A DNA stretch of 64,000 nucleotides from Reticulitermes speratus (taxonomy: Eukaryota > Arthropoda > Insecta > Blattodea > Rhinotermitidae), in assembly GCA_021186555.1 (NCBI GenBank), contig JAJKFL010000237.1:41069258-41133257 (forward strand), in the 5' to 3' direction. Both the position numbers and the translations under genes were made by a program. This document shows, piece by piece, positions 53,391 to 63,900 of the stretch. The notes under the pieces were generated by a model. It was not told where the DNA came from. It did not search any database and was given only the letters and a program-made list of their open reading frames with translations. Each line of letters starts with the position of its first letter. The first letter of the stretch is position 1.

Positions 53391-53480
53391 GGAGGCAGAG
53401 GCCGCGGGAGGTCGGTCTCTACGATTGACTTCTCGGGTTTTCGGAGCGAATGGGTTTCGTAAGGGGGTAAAGAGCAGTAT

Positions 53481-53481
53481 G

Positions 53482-53526
<45 letters not shown>

Positions 53527-53537
53527 ATATATATAAT
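53481..53537. repeat. (TA)n microsatellite
   Basis: Uninterrupted TA run broken once near 53515. Confidence 0.95.
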
Positions 53538-53636
53538 TTACTAAAAACAATATTATCAATTCTAAAAAGTTACATTAATTTCCATAGTAAGGACGAGGCG
53601 ACAACGGCATATTAGCTTTAGTTCCGCATATTAACC

Positions 53637-53668
53637 CAACCAACCAAACCAAACCAAACCAAACCACC
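53637..53668. repeat. (AACCA)n short repeat
   Basis: About five ACCAA/AACCA units. Confidence 0.85.
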
Positions 53669-53704
53669 AGGGACATTAGTGTCTCGAAAAATAAACCTTC
53701 CTAC

Positions 53705-53756
53705 CTCGTGAAATTGACACGACGGTTATTATGAGCAGCGCTGTGTTGGCCTCCAT
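53705..53756 (-). CDS. candidate first coding exon, signal-peptide-like
   Basis: The ATG at 53756 lies in strong context (CCAAAGATGG, A at -3 and G at +4). The reading is MEANTALLIITVVSISR, a short N-terminus followed by a hydrophobic run as in a secretory signal. It ends at the donor CACGAG|GTAGGA (exon end 53705, phase 1). Upstream lies a 5' leader of GC-rich, non-repetitive sequence and a TATA box at 53919-53926. This is the only place in the window where promoter, start codon and donor line up. It could be exon 1 of the minus-strand LRR gene at 10-16 kb (38 kb away) or of another secreted protein leaving the window's readable exons. The phases do not allow a direct join to 15724. Confidence 0.45.
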
Positions 53757-53918
53757 CTTTGGACCGGTTGGTCCCCCCTCGGGCTGATGACGATGATCTG
53801 GTCCTCTCGTGGTTCGTGACCGAGATACCCCTCGGTCTCGGCAACCAGCGGAACGACGACGGTCGGCGTAGAATGATGTCAAAAGACGAAAAGACCACCT
53901 CCCCAACCTTTGGCTAAA

Positions 53919-53926
53919 CTTTTATA
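53919..53926 (-). promoter_or_regulatory. TATA box of the candidate minus-strand gene
   Basis: TATAAAAG read on the minus strand, about 165 bp before the ATG at 53756. An initiator-like TCATTC lies at 53876-53871, farther than the usual 30 bp, so the start site is uncertain (expected about 53895). Confidence 0.45.
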
Positions 53927-53929
53927 TTC

Positions 53930-54200
53930 GTAGTCTTCCGCATTCGCATTCGCAACCGATGTCAGCGTTTTGCCGTTTAGCGACCTCGTTCAAGCGTCGC
54001 AACCACCTTTGATCAGCATAATTATTTCCTTATAAACTCTACAAGGTTTCTTCACCTTCATGCTGGCTCAACAATTCGCGCTGTTTCCTGGTTTTCACAA
54101 TATCCAACTTACACATACCTTACAACATCTCGTTTAACCTGGGGCGGTTGGTTTTCACATTAATTAATTAATTATACCATAAATGTCACTACATTATAAC
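53930..54200. other. no feature recognised
   Basis: Would be the upstream region of the candidate promoter. 'GCATTCGCATTCGCA' is a small direct repeat. Confidence 0.35.
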
Positions 54201-54207
54201 AACCAGA

Positions 54208-54472
54208 AGGCATGTAGGAGTGGAAGCGTACCTCCACTCATTTTTAAAAACGGCTTTGGATGGACAGTGAATGGTTAACTTCGCGCTCCGGCCGGTTTAC
54301 CACTTAGCACAGAATTGCCGGTACCCATTAGATGAAAGGCTGGATGGGACCCAGAGGAAGTCTGGACGTTTCGGAGAAGAAAAAACTCTTACACCGGTTA
54401 TCGAAACAGATCATCCAGCCTGTAGGCTAATCACTAGAGTGACTGAGCTATTTCGGCTGTTGGAATGACTGA
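54208..54472 (-). mobile_element. SINE-C3
   Basis: Tail 'GGCATGTAGGAGTGGAAGC', body 'GGCTGGATGGGACCCAGAGG', head end 'GTGACTGAGCTATTTCGGC'. Confidence 0.7.
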
Positions 54473-54535
54473 AGGTAGGAATTAGAAAGGCAAGTTACCT
54501 TGTACTGGATATCATGTTAAATGTACATAGTCTTA

Positions 54536-54573
54536 TTCCCACAAATGTACAATTGTACATTTGTGGGAATAAG
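54536..54573. repeat. short perfect inverted repeat
   Basis: 'ATTCCCACAAATGTACAAT' meets its own reverse complement with no loop. The core ACAAATGTACA is shared with the ends of the palindrome at 38220-38510. Confidence 0.85.
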
Positions 54574-54575
54574 AT

Positions 54576-54984
54576 GTACGGTGAAAGTAACATGTTTTCA
54601 TGTTAAATGCATATCCTTTTAAGGACACACACCAAGCAGTAAGGACATCACTTTATACACGATTATTTCCTCTTACATCTTGTGTAAGGAATAGAGGCTA
54701 TCTAATTTCAAGTAGAATAAACACACTTAAAGCTTTTCATCTCACGCATATGTCGCGACATCTATTAATAGCTGACCAGCTTTACGAAGATGTTTACAGC
54801 CACGTGTTAATAAACATGCTGTTTGTGTTTTGTGTTGCCTATTAAGTATGCCTTAAGCACGAGTAGCTGCTTACACTGACAGGACTGCACGTGACGAAGA
54901 CGGTGTTCATGTATGGTCTCTTATTTAAGTGTTTAATTGTGATGGTAATCGCACATACCAACCGCTTTAACCACTCTCCACAAA
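54576..54984. other. no feature recognised
   Basis: Plus-strand ORF 54600-54845 has no recognisable motif. Confidence 0.35.
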
Positions 54985-56765
54985 TATTTTAAAATTTATT
55001 TCTTACCTCATAGTAAACACACTGAGTATGCATTACAAAACCAATCAGTTAATGCTGTACAGTGAAATAATCGCTGTTTGTTCTGAGATCCACACAAAAC
55101 ACATAAATACAGTCCGTACCGCGCAGTAAACACACTCCGTCTCAGTTATACAAACCAGTCAGTTAATGTTGTACAGTGAAATAATCGCTGTTTGTTCTGA
55201 GATCCACACAAAACACATAAATACAGTCCGTACCGCGCAGTAAACACACTCCGTCTCAGTTATACAAACCAGTCAGTTAATGCTGTACAGTGAAATAATC
55301 GCTGTTTGTTCTGAGATCCACACAAAACACATAAATACAGTCCGTACCGCGCAGTAAACACACTCCGTCTCAGTTATACAAACCAGTCAGTTAATGCTGT
55401 ACAGTGAAATAATCGCTGTTTGTTCTGAGATCCACACAAAACACATAAATACACTGTGTGGGCAGAACGTAGAATTTGTGAATGTTAAACATTGTGGTAC
55501 ATATAGTGACCACTGGGCTTTACAGGGTTAATATACATTGTACATAAATACAGTCCGTACCGCGCAGTAAACACACTCCGTCTCAGTTATACAAACCAGT
55601 CAGTTAATGCTGTACAGTGAAATAATCGCTGTTTGTTCTGAGATCCACACAAAACACATAAATACAGTCCGTACCGCGCAGTAAACACACTCCGTCTCAG
55701 TTATACAAACCAGTCAGTTAATGCTGTACAGTGAAATAATCGCTGTTTGTTCTGAGATCCACACAAAACACATAAATACAGTCCGTACCGCGCAGTAAAC
55801 ACACTCCGTCTCAGTTATACAAACCAGTCAGTTAATGCTGTACAGTGAAATAATCGCTGTTTGTTCTGAGATCCACACAAAACACATAAATACAGTCCGT
55901 ACCGCGCAGTAAACACACTCCGTCTCAGTTATACAAACCAGTCAGTTAATGTTGTACAGTGAAATAATCGCTGTTTCTTCTGAGATCCACACAAAACACA
56001 TAAATACAGTCCGTACCGCGCAGTAAACACACTCCGTCTCAGTTATACAAACCAGTCAGTTAATGCTGTATAGTGAAATAATCGCTGTTTGTTCTGAGAT
56101 CCACACAAAACACATAAATACAGTCCGTACCGCGCAGTAAACACACTCCGTCTCAGTTATACAAACCAGTCAGTTAATGCTGTACAGTGAAATAATCGCT
56201 GTTTGTTCTGAGATCCACACAAAACACATAAATACAGTCCGTACCGCGCAGTAAACACACTCCGTCTCAGTTATACAAACCAGTCAGTTAATGCTGTACA
56301 GTGAAATAATCGCTGTTTGTTCTGAGATCCACACAAAACACATAAATACAGTCCGTACCGCGCAGTAAACACACTCCGTCTCAGTTATACAAACCAGTCA
56401 GTTAATGCTGTACAGTGAATAATCGCTGTTTGTTCTGAGATCCACACAAAACACATAAATACAGTCTGTACCGCGCAGTAAACACACTCCGTCTCAGTTA
56501 TACAAACCAGTCAGTTAATGTTGTACAGTGAAATAATCGCTGTTTCTTCTGAGATCCACACAAAACACATAAATACAGTCCGTACCGCGCAGTAAACACA
56601 CTCCGTCTCAGTTATACAAACCAGTCAGTTAATGCTGTATAGTGAAATAATCGCTGTTTGTTCTGAGATCCACACAAAACTCATAAATACACTGTGTGGG
56701 CAGAACGTAGAATTTGTGAATGTTAAACATGGCGGTATATATAGTGACTATTGGGCTTTGAAGTG
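54985..56765 (+). repeat. 114-bp tandem repeat element, array 5
   Basis: About fourteen monomers. A complete right flank ('GTGTGGGCAGAACGTAGAAT' to 'CTTTACAGGGTTAA') occurs at 55453-55533, followed by a restart. A second block ends with the same flank at 56690-56760. The three-monomer sequence with GTTTCTTCTGAG and CTGTATAG near 55970-56070 recurs at 56545-56645, about 570 bp (five monomers) later. Confidence 0.9.
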
Positions 56766-56770
56766 TAATG

Positions 56771-57120
56771 TCAGGTACGATAAATCTGGGGAAGGAGACG
56801 ACATTTAGGCACAATCTAAACCAGAAGTGCAAAAATTGTCCAAAAAATCCAGCAGCCACCTCAAAATTCCAGGAGTCAGAAGAGTAACTTGAAGCAAGTT
56901 CCAGAGTGAGGGCTCACAGGTATCAAGTGCCACGATACAAGATTTAGTCCCCAGGGTGACCTGACGCCCGAGATCTATACATCCCTGCTCTAGACAGTAA
57001 AATTCCTTGGAATAAAAAAAACTCACATTTTGGTTATATTTTACTGCAAATATTTCCAGTGCCAAAAACAGAGGGGGAGGGACCCCTGTCATTATGTACC
57101 ATCTATTGTAAAAATATTAT
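56771..57120 (-). other. unidentified open stretch, possible repeat
   Basis: A minus-strand frame of 95 codons (57092-56805) ending 'GILRWLLDFLDNF' has no domain I recognise. It directly abuts the 114-bp array. Confidence 0.3.
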
Positions 57121-57340
57121 TTGGACCAGGCGTACATAAATACACATTTTTCTGTCAAATTTATAGTTCGCAATATTACGAAGGGTTTGAATAACCATCA
57201 AGTTCTATCGGAAACTCTTTAGTAGAAAGAATCTGTGTATTTACGTGTCAGTTCTTAGGCAGAATAAAATGGAATAAACTGATAATTGTAACACGCCTGC
57301 GCAGAAGACGGGTAGGTATTAACAATGCTATTTGTATATA

Positions 57341-57815
57341 CAGTGGAACCTCGAACTTCGAACACAATCCGTTCCAGTAGACGGTTCGACTTTCAAGTTG
57401 TTCGACTTTCGAGTTAAATTTCACCATAAGAAATAATGTAAATTGAATTAATCCGTTCCAGACCCCCAAAATTTACACAATATAAAATAGTTTAAGTGCC
57501 CAATTTCAAAAGATCATAATGATAAAACAAGTATATTTAATTTCAATAATTGAAAATTTTTATTTATAATAGTACATACATAAAAAATATTGTATAATAA
57601 TCAATCAATAATAATAGTAGGAGGGATATTACTGTTCACTGGAAGGTGAATTACCCTTCTTTCATCTGGACCAAGCAGAGAGAGAAGGCGACCACGTGAC
57701 GACCACGTGATTCTTTATTCGACTTTCGAGTTTCAAAACCGGATTTTCCTCGAATTTTTTGTTCGAGTTTCAAGTTGTTCGAACATCAAACCGTTCGAAG
57801 TTCGAAGGTCCACTG
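57341..57815. mobile_element. Tigger/pogo-like MITE with TA duplication
   Basis: Left end CAGTGGAACCTCGAACTTCG; right end, read inward, CAGTGGACCTTCGAACTTCG. TA flanks both sides (57339-57340, 57816-57817). Internal 'GTTCGACTTTCGAGTT' repeats occur in both halves. 475 bp, no transposase. TIR start and TA target are as in the Tc1/mariner superfamily. Confidence 0.88.
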
Positions 57816-57934
57816 TACTTGCTACATTAAGCGTCATCCTAAGTTCAAGTACAATATACAAGCCTGGCTTTGTACATAAATCGATGTAACCAATACATAT
57901 ATTACAATAAATGTAAAGTCATCCCTATATACGT

Positions 57935-58195
57935 TATGAAGGCGTATAGGGACAGTGGAAGTATATCTCCATTCATACTTAACATCTGCACTAGGTGAAG
58001 TTGTCAGGCCCACGCCCTGGCCGCCTTACCAACAGGGAAAAGAGTTCGCCCTACCCGCTGAATAGCCTTGGAGGGCCGCACTACTGGACTGGTAATTTTG
58101 GGGAAGAGGTTAATTTTTGTACCGGGATTTGAGGCAAGGCTTATCCAACCCAGTCACTATACTGACTGAGCTATCCCGGCTGTCGTGTTTTTTTT
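57935..58195 (-). mobile_element. SINE-C3
   Basis: 'GAAGTATATCTCCATTC', 'CGCCCTGGCCGCCTTACC' and head end 'CTATACTGACTGAGCTATCC'. Confidence 0.72.
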
Positions 58196-58510
58196 AATAG
58201 CAGTATGCACACGTGCAAGAACGGCCCGACGAAAGGCCACTAAATCTTCAGATGCCTGACACACATCCAAATATTTAACAAGACTGCAAATGGCTGCACT
58301 CCGTGACGCAGTACACAGATTTTACCAAGGCATTCTTTACTTTGGAAATGTCACGTGATTTCACGGTACACGTGTAGTCGTTACAGCGTGCAAGACCCTA
58401 ATCACAGTACGGCTTTTAATAAGCCGCGGATTTTCATGAAACGCCCAATTATACGACGAATTTATATGAGAAATTTCATGTACAGAATGTTGTCCAAATA
58501 GGATAAAAAT
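58196..58510. other. no feature recognised
   Basis: No supported feature. Confidence 0.4.
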
Positions 58511-58750
58511 GTAGAAAATAGGTAAAGGTAAAGGTCACCCTATAACAGGCCATGAAGGCCCAGAGGGGGGAGTAGAGGTATAACTCTACTCTTTCTTTAA
58601 CCATGGCACTAGATGAGGGTGGTCAAATTCACGCCCCGACAGCTTTACCCCGGGAAAGAGACCCGGTACCCATTTTATAGGAGGCTGGGTGGGCCCCAGG
58701 GCCGGTCTGGACGGGGCAAAAAATCTCGCCCCCCCCCCCCCACCGGGATT

Positions 58751-58893
58751 TTGTTTTTTTGGCTGTCCGGGGTTTTTCCCCTTTGATCCATTTTTGTACT
58801 GTTTAAATCCTTCCGTCCTTCATGTCACTTTACGTTCCATGCTACCGTCCTTACAACAAACACAACACAAATATCGATGCCCACGGTGGGATT
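58751..58893 (-). mobile_element. SINE-B2, partial first copy
   Basis: Poly-T start, 'GGGGTTTTTCCCCTTTGATC', 'ACCGTCCTTACAACAAAC', ending at its own B box 'CGGTGGGATT' at 58893, where the next copy starts. Confidence 0.82.
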
Positions 58894-59113
58894 TTTTTTT
58901 TTTTTTTGCTGTCGGGGTTTTTCCCCTTTTATCCATTTTTGTACTGTATTAAATTCTTTCGTCCTTCATGTCACTTTACGTTCCATATTACCGTCCTTAC
59001 AACAAACAAACACAACACAGACATCCATGCCCCCGGTGGGATTCGAACCCACAATCCCAGTAAGCGAGCGGCCGAAGACCCACGCCTTAGACCGCACGGC
59101 CACTGGGATCGGC
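58894..59113 (-). mobile_element. SINE-B2, complete second copy
   Basis: Poly-T, the same body, then 'GGTGGGATTCGAACCCACAA' and head 'GCACGGCCACTGGGATCGGC'. Together with the partial copy it forms a head-to-tail pair joined at GGGATT. Confidence 0.85.
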
Positions 59114-59272
59114 ATTCGATCCCCGGACCGTCCAGCTCGTAGTGAGTCACTATACCGACTGAGCTATCGCGGCCCACGTAGAAAATACGGACACATTTTC
59201 ATTTATGCTTCTAAGTAGAGCGCGGATTTCGCTGCATCGATTAAATAACTCGCGGTAGCCTATTATGTGCAG

Positions 59273-59799
59273 GTGTAAGGTAAAGCAACCCCATTACAGA
59301 CCTAGACAGGCCCTGAGGGGTCCAGGAGGTTGAGGCTCCCAGATTTGTAGACAATCGGCACATGCAGATGGTAAGGTTGTCAGCCCTACGCACCGGCCGC
59401 CTTTACCCCCCAGGAAATACTCCTGGTACTCATTTCTGTTAGAGGCTGAGTCGACCCCAGGGCATAGTGCGACCGGAAGGATTATGTCAATGAATTAATT
59501 CAGTGACACCATCGGGATTTTTTTTTTTTTTTTTTTTTTAATTCCTGGGTTTCCCTTTGATCCATTTGTACTGTTGAAGTCCTTTTTGTCCTGCATGTCA
59601 CCTTATGTTTCATGCTATCGTCCATACATCTAACACAACACAAACATCCATGCCCCGGTGGGATTCGAACCCACGATCCTAGTAAGCGAGCGGCAGAAGC
59701 CCCACGCCTAGACGCGCGGCCACTGGATCGGCTACTTCGAACCCGCGACGTTCCGGTTTGTAGCGTAGTGCCTCAACCAACTGCGCCACCGCACGCCCC
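59273..59799 (-). mobile_element. SINE-A split at its B box by SINE-B2
   Basis: Outer TSD 'TATGTGCAG' at 59264-59272 and 59800-59808. The SINE-A runs to 'CACCATCGGGATT' (59519) and resumes 'TTCGAACCCGCGACGTTCC' after the insert. Confidence 0.9.
59518..59732 (-). mobile_element. SINE-B2 nested in the SINE-A B box
   Basis: Long poly-T (59518-59539), 'CCCTTTGATCCATTTGTAC', 'GGTGGGATTCGAACCCACG', head ending 'CGGCCACTGGATCGGC'. A few single-base losses in the head. Confidence 0.88.
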
Positions 59800-59994
59800 T
59801 ATGTGCAGACGTTCCGTCCCAAATTTGTCCCGTATCGTTCAAGAACACAGACGGTACGGTAAGAGATTGATTTACGCCCTAAGTAAAGTCACTGAGCCGA
59901 TTTGCACGAAGCTCGCACTTGTTCGCTACTAAGTCAGAAAGGTAAGACTTTCTCTCCAAATAAGGCATTTAATTACTGGATAAAGCACGTGAAA

Positions 59995-60190
59995 TATTTA
60001 GTCCGTACCGCGCAGTAAACACATATTTTCAAAGTCCGATCGGTTAAAGCTGTATAGGGAACAAATCGTTGTTCACAGCTAAAATCAAAGGCAACACATA
60101 TCGCAAATGTTCCTCGTCGGCAGAATGACGTTTTAGAAGCTCGATCAAAGTCTACGTGTAATTACAATTGTGATTTAAATGGTTAAGTGC
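59995..60190 (+). repeat. relic of the 114-bp repeat element
   Basis: 'TAGTCCGTACCGCGCAGTAA' then decayed monomer and right-flank-like sequence. Confidence 0.6.
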
Positions 60191-60334
60191 CTGTATTGTG
60201 TCCAATTTTAAAAATATTGGTTGTGTATGTAAAATTATGCACATTCCGTTCAGTAAACTATTTCACAATATTTATTCCAACAACTGCATAGCAATAAAAA
60301 AGACGGTAGTTTTATAAACATACGACACTCTTGA

Positions 60335-60708
60335 AATCTATGGTCTTCTGGGTAATTACACGGCGTCGTGTGGTAATTATTTACCGACGTTTCGGGACAA
60401 CGTATCGGTCCCATCCTCACTGTTCAAGATTCCCACTATCTTGACCCGTGAAGATGGGACCGATACGTTGTCCCGAAACGTCGGTAAATAATTACACGGC
60501 GTTGTGTGGTAATTATTTACCGACGTTTCGGGACAACGTATCGTTCCCATCCTCACTGGTCAAGATTCCCACTATCTTGACCCGTGAAGATGGGACCGAT
60601 ACGTTGTCCCGAAACGTCGGTAAAAAATTACCACACGACGCCGTGTAATTAACCAGAAAACCACACATTTCATCAACATCGCGGCGGAAGCCTGAAATCA
60701 AGGATACG
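60335..60708. mobile_element. foldback element F, two units head to tail
   Basis: Two left-arm/right-arm pairs share the spacer 'TTCAAGATTCCCACTATCTT'/'GTCAAGATTCCCACTATCTT'. The right end is 'TTTCATCAACATCGCGGCGG'. The second unit repeats at a distance of about 124 bp. Confidence 0.82.
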
Positions 60709-60714
60709 ACACTC

Positions 60715-60760
60715 TTGCTACATGTTTCGGCTTACAATGGCCATTTTCAGGGAAGTGTTT
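60715..60760 (-). other. decayed hammerhead-like motif
   Basis: Minus strand: CUGAAAA (G8 changed to A), U, GGC/GCC helix, GAAACATGTAG. One core base from consensus; expected inactive. Confidence 0.45.
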
Positions 60761-60789
60761 AGCAAACGAAAGAGTAACGGCTGATTATG

Positions 60790-61128
60790 TTACAGATGAG
60801 ATCTACGCTCTTCTGGGATATTACGCAGCGTAGAGTGGTAGTTCTGTACCGACGTTTCGGGACAACCTATCGGTCCCGTCTTCAAGGGTAAAGAAGTTTG
60901 AGATTTCTTGACCCTTGAAGATGGGACCGATATTTTTTTCCAGAAACGTCGGTTTGAGTGGTAGTTCTATACCGAAGTTTCGGACCAAGACGTCTTGGAC
61001 TTCTTTACCCTTCAAGATGAGACTGATAAGTTGTCCCGAAACGTCGGTACAGAACTACCACCCTGCGTAATATCCCAGAAGAACGCAGATCTCATCCATA
61101 TAGCGGCGGAAGTCTGAAATCACGTATA
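60790..61128. mobile_element. foldback element F, second subfamily
   Basis: 'GAGATCTACGCTCTTCTGGG', 'ACCGACGTTTCGGGACAACC', inverted arms around 60900 and again near 61000, ending 'GCGGCGGAAGTCTGAAATCA'. Confidence 0.78.
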
Positions 61129-61158
61129 TGGTACAGATGTTAACCACCTCCCTGTCAG

Positions 61159-61457
61159 TAAAGCAATCCCATTACAGGCCTGGACAGACCCTTAGGGTTC
61201 CAGGAGGTTGAGGCTCACAGATTTATAGACAACGGCACATGAAGGTGGTAAGGTTGTCAGCCCACGCACCGGCCGCCTTTATCCCCAGAAAATATTCCTG
61301 GTACTCATTTCTGTTAGAGGCTGAGTCGACCCCAGGGCCATAGTGCGACCGAAAGGATTATGTCAATGTTAAATTCCAATGACACCACCGGAAATCGAAC
61401 CCGCGACCTTCCGGCTTGTAGCGCAGTGCCTCAACCAACTGCACCACCGCGTGTCCC
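61159..61457 (-). mobile_element. SINE-A with TSD
   Basis: Full minus-strand copy between 'AACCACCTCCCTGTCAG' (61142-61158) and 'AACCACCTTCCTGTAG' (61458-61473), an imperfect target duplication. Confidence 0.9.
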
Positions 61458-61462
61458 AACCA

Positions 61463-61560
61463 CCTTCCTGTAGACGGACAATGTACGCCGAAACATGTAG
61501 GAGTGTGATATATGTATAGAAATATTGTCTTTTTATTGGTGGAATAAATATTGTCAGTTG
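61463..61560 (+). other. decayed hammerhead-like motif and tail
   Basis: 'CCTGTAGACGG..CGCCGAAACATGTAGG' keeps GAAACATGTA but has CUGUAGA in place of CUGANGA. Confidence 0.4.
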
Positions 61561-61933
61561 GTTGGGTGTCGAATTCTGAAATCCAACCGCAGGACGTCAG
61601 CCTTACGTCACGCAACACAACACTTTACATTAGACATAATTAGCTTGTAAGCAGATTGTAGATCTGTCCCTGGATTAGTACAGGCGTCGTCGTACAACCG
61701 GATTGCATGGCAGCTAGCATTACCGCGCGGGGGGGACAGAAAGGGGGTCAGGGCTGTAGCAATTACCGGGTTTTATCTCAGGATGAACACTTTTAAATTC
61801 AGCGGATTCCTTAGCTGTTTATGTGTACAGTAAATCCTCAGTTTAAACAGCTTAATTCCATACTCGAATATTGCTCTCAAGGCGAAAACTCTTAAAAGCG
61901 AACTCTAATTTACCATGACTTATCTTATAAATC

Positions 61934-62278
61934 CAGGGGTGGCCAAACTGCTTAACGTAAGAGCCACTACGATAAACTTCAGAGTATTCAAAGCCACAAG
62001 ACATAAACAAATATTACACACACGTTTTTATTGTTACACGCACATTTTGTTACAACAATCCTTAAATATATTTACTCACCATGAACATTAAACTTACGTT
62101 TTAATCCAGCGGACTCTCAGTTTATACCGGTAAATAATTATAAAGCTTCAAAATTTTTTATTTACCCTTTATATAAATTGTAATGCAAAAAGGAGCTCAG
62201 CCAACATATTTCCGCGAGCCGCACATTATATGTCAATGAGCCGCATGTGGCTCGCAAGCCGCGGTTTGGTCACCCCTG
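61934..62278. mobile_element. hAT-like MITE with 8-bp duplication
   Basis: Ends CAGGGGTGGCCAAACTGC and, inward from the right, CAGGGGTGACCAAACCGC. Subterminal GAGCC/GAGCCGCATGTGGCTC motifs are typical of hAT elements. Flanks TTATAAAT (61925-61932) and TTATAAAA (62279-62286) give an 8-bp duplication with one mismatch. 345 bp, no transposase. Confidence 0.9.
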
Positions 62279-62354
62279 TTATAAAATCTAACTTGTTTGA
62301 GAAGTAAACATGTTCTGTCTCCAAACATATCACAGTTCGTCTTAATACAAAACA

Positions 62355-62552
62355 TGATCGTAGCTGGCACTATATGGAAGTAAGAGGTTAACCTCACGCC
62401 TCTTCCCCTGATGAGAGAGGAGGGATTAGGGTGGGCCCCATTTCCGGATCGGAAGTTTGTGAGATGATAAAAATATCTTGCCACTTCCGGGAATCAAACC
62501 CCGGGTTATGCAGCTCGTAGCTTAGTCACTATACTGACTGAGCTATCCCGAA
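62355..62552 (-). mobile_element. SINE-C3, short
   Basis: 'GGTTAACCTCACGCCTC', 'GGGTGGGCCCCATTTCCGG', B box 'GGGAATCAAACCCCGG', head 'GTCACTATACTGACTGAGC'. Confidence 0.72.
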
Positions 62553-62838
62553 CAGAGAGAAAAAAAACTTAGAATGTGAGGAACGGATGCATAAAGTAAC
62601 TGTGCTTACGGTCGATATAGAATTGCTTATAGATTTTAATTCTATAATTCTGCCCTCCATATTTTGTTATAAAGGAAGTAAATGGGACAATTTCAAGCAA
62701 CAATATTTACAAGAGTTTTAAAAATTTAATCAACCCTGAAATCATGGGAGCTTACAAATAAATAAATAAGAGACAATCTTCGCTCATGCTCGAAAGAAGA
62801 TTCTTTGATTGCTGAGTAAACAAGTACAGCAATGTAAG

Positions 62839-63123
62839 GTAAAGGTAAAGGTCACCCTATAACATGCCATGAAGGCCCAGAGGGGGAGTAGAGATATAGC
62901 TCTACTCTTTCTTTAACCTCGGCGCTAGATGGGGGTGGGTGGTCAACTCCACGCCCCGGCCGCTTTACCCCCGGGAATGACCCGGTACCCATTGTACAGG
63001 AGGCTGGGTAGGCCCAGGGCCGGTCTGGACGGGTGCTGAAAATCTCGCCACCACCGGGATTCGATCCCCGGACCGTCCAGCTCGTAGCGAGTCGCTATAC
63101 CGACTGAGCTATCGCGGCCCATT
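62839..63123 (-). mobile_element. SINE-C with TSD
   Basis: Best-preserved SINE-C here. 'CAGCAATGTAAG' (62827-62838) and 'CAGAAATGTAAG' (63124-63135) flank it. Confidence 0.93.
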
Positions 63124-63135
63124 CAGAAATGTAAG

Positions 63136-63654
63136 CAAAATGTATAAAATTCTGTGATGTTCTATGCTTTTGTTTCGTAATTTTCTCGAAAACAGTTAGA
63201 GGTATCGAAAGACAATGCGTCATTTCTCCGATTACAAATTGTTACCGAAATATTTTTGGCACTAACAAACTTCACACAGCTGCGCTCCAGATGTGCGCAA
63301 AAGCGCGGTTGGTCTTCATGCAAAATGTCGGTATTTGTGACAGATTTTAACCAAACTTTGAAATGGTAACCAGATTTTAGTAAAATTCCCCATTTTCAAG
63401 TTTCATATAAATCAATTCTTCCGTTCTCAAGTTGCTAAACGTGAACAGTCATGGTAAAAGCCGAGAGGAGCATTTTTGTAAGTTATAATTGAGAAAGCGC
63501 CTAACGTTGTAACAGTTTTCTCAAGAAAATATCAAAAGAATATTGTTATAATCAGTGAGGCTACAACTAACATGTCAAATGATAATCGTGACTACACAAA
63601 CATCGATATATTTATGATATTTATACCGTGCATATTCTTATAATTAATACATTA
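63136..63654. other. no feature recognised
   Basis: No supported feature. Confidence 0.4.
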
Positions 63655-63810
63655 ACCAACTTATGCACGTAATGAAATACATTCAGAAGTAAGTATAAAA
63701 TTCCTACATGTTTCGGCACTCCCTGATGATGGCACCTCGATGCCGAAACATGTAGGAATTATATACTTACTTCTGGATGTATTTCATTACCTGCATATGT
63801 TGGTTAATAT
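63655..63810. mobile_element. palindromic element with hammerhead-like motif
   Basis: 'GTAATGAAATACATTCAGAAGT' at 63669 mirrors 'CTTCTGGATGTATTTCATTAC' at 63770. 'AATTCCTACATGTTTCGGCA' at 63700 mirrors 'TGCCGAAACATGTAGGAATT' at 63741. About 70-bp arms, centre near 63722. Confidence 0.82.
63720..63757 (+). ncRNA. hammerhead-ribozyme-like motif
   Basis: TCC/GGA stem I (3 bp), CUGAUGA 63723-63729, extra U, GGCA/TGCC helix II with a 6-nt loop, GAA 63745-63747, ACATGT, A63754. The 3' half can also pair with the palindrome's left arm, a competing fold. Confidence 0.58.
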
Positions 63811-63900
63811 ATTGACTATAAGAACATCGATATGTCTGAATGTGGTGTGATAATGAGACTTTACTGGGGGCAATACACGCACGCATAAATTTGGAATTAC

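Larger units (their letters stand above)
58521..59177 (-). mobile_element. SINE-C split at its B box by SINE-B2
   Basis: The outer SINE-C is complete once the insert is removed. TSD 'GTAGAAAATA' at 58511-58520 and 59178-59187. The break falls exactly in the B box: 'CACCGGGATT' at 58741-58750, resuming 'ATTCGATCCCCGG' at 59114. Confidence 0.9.
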
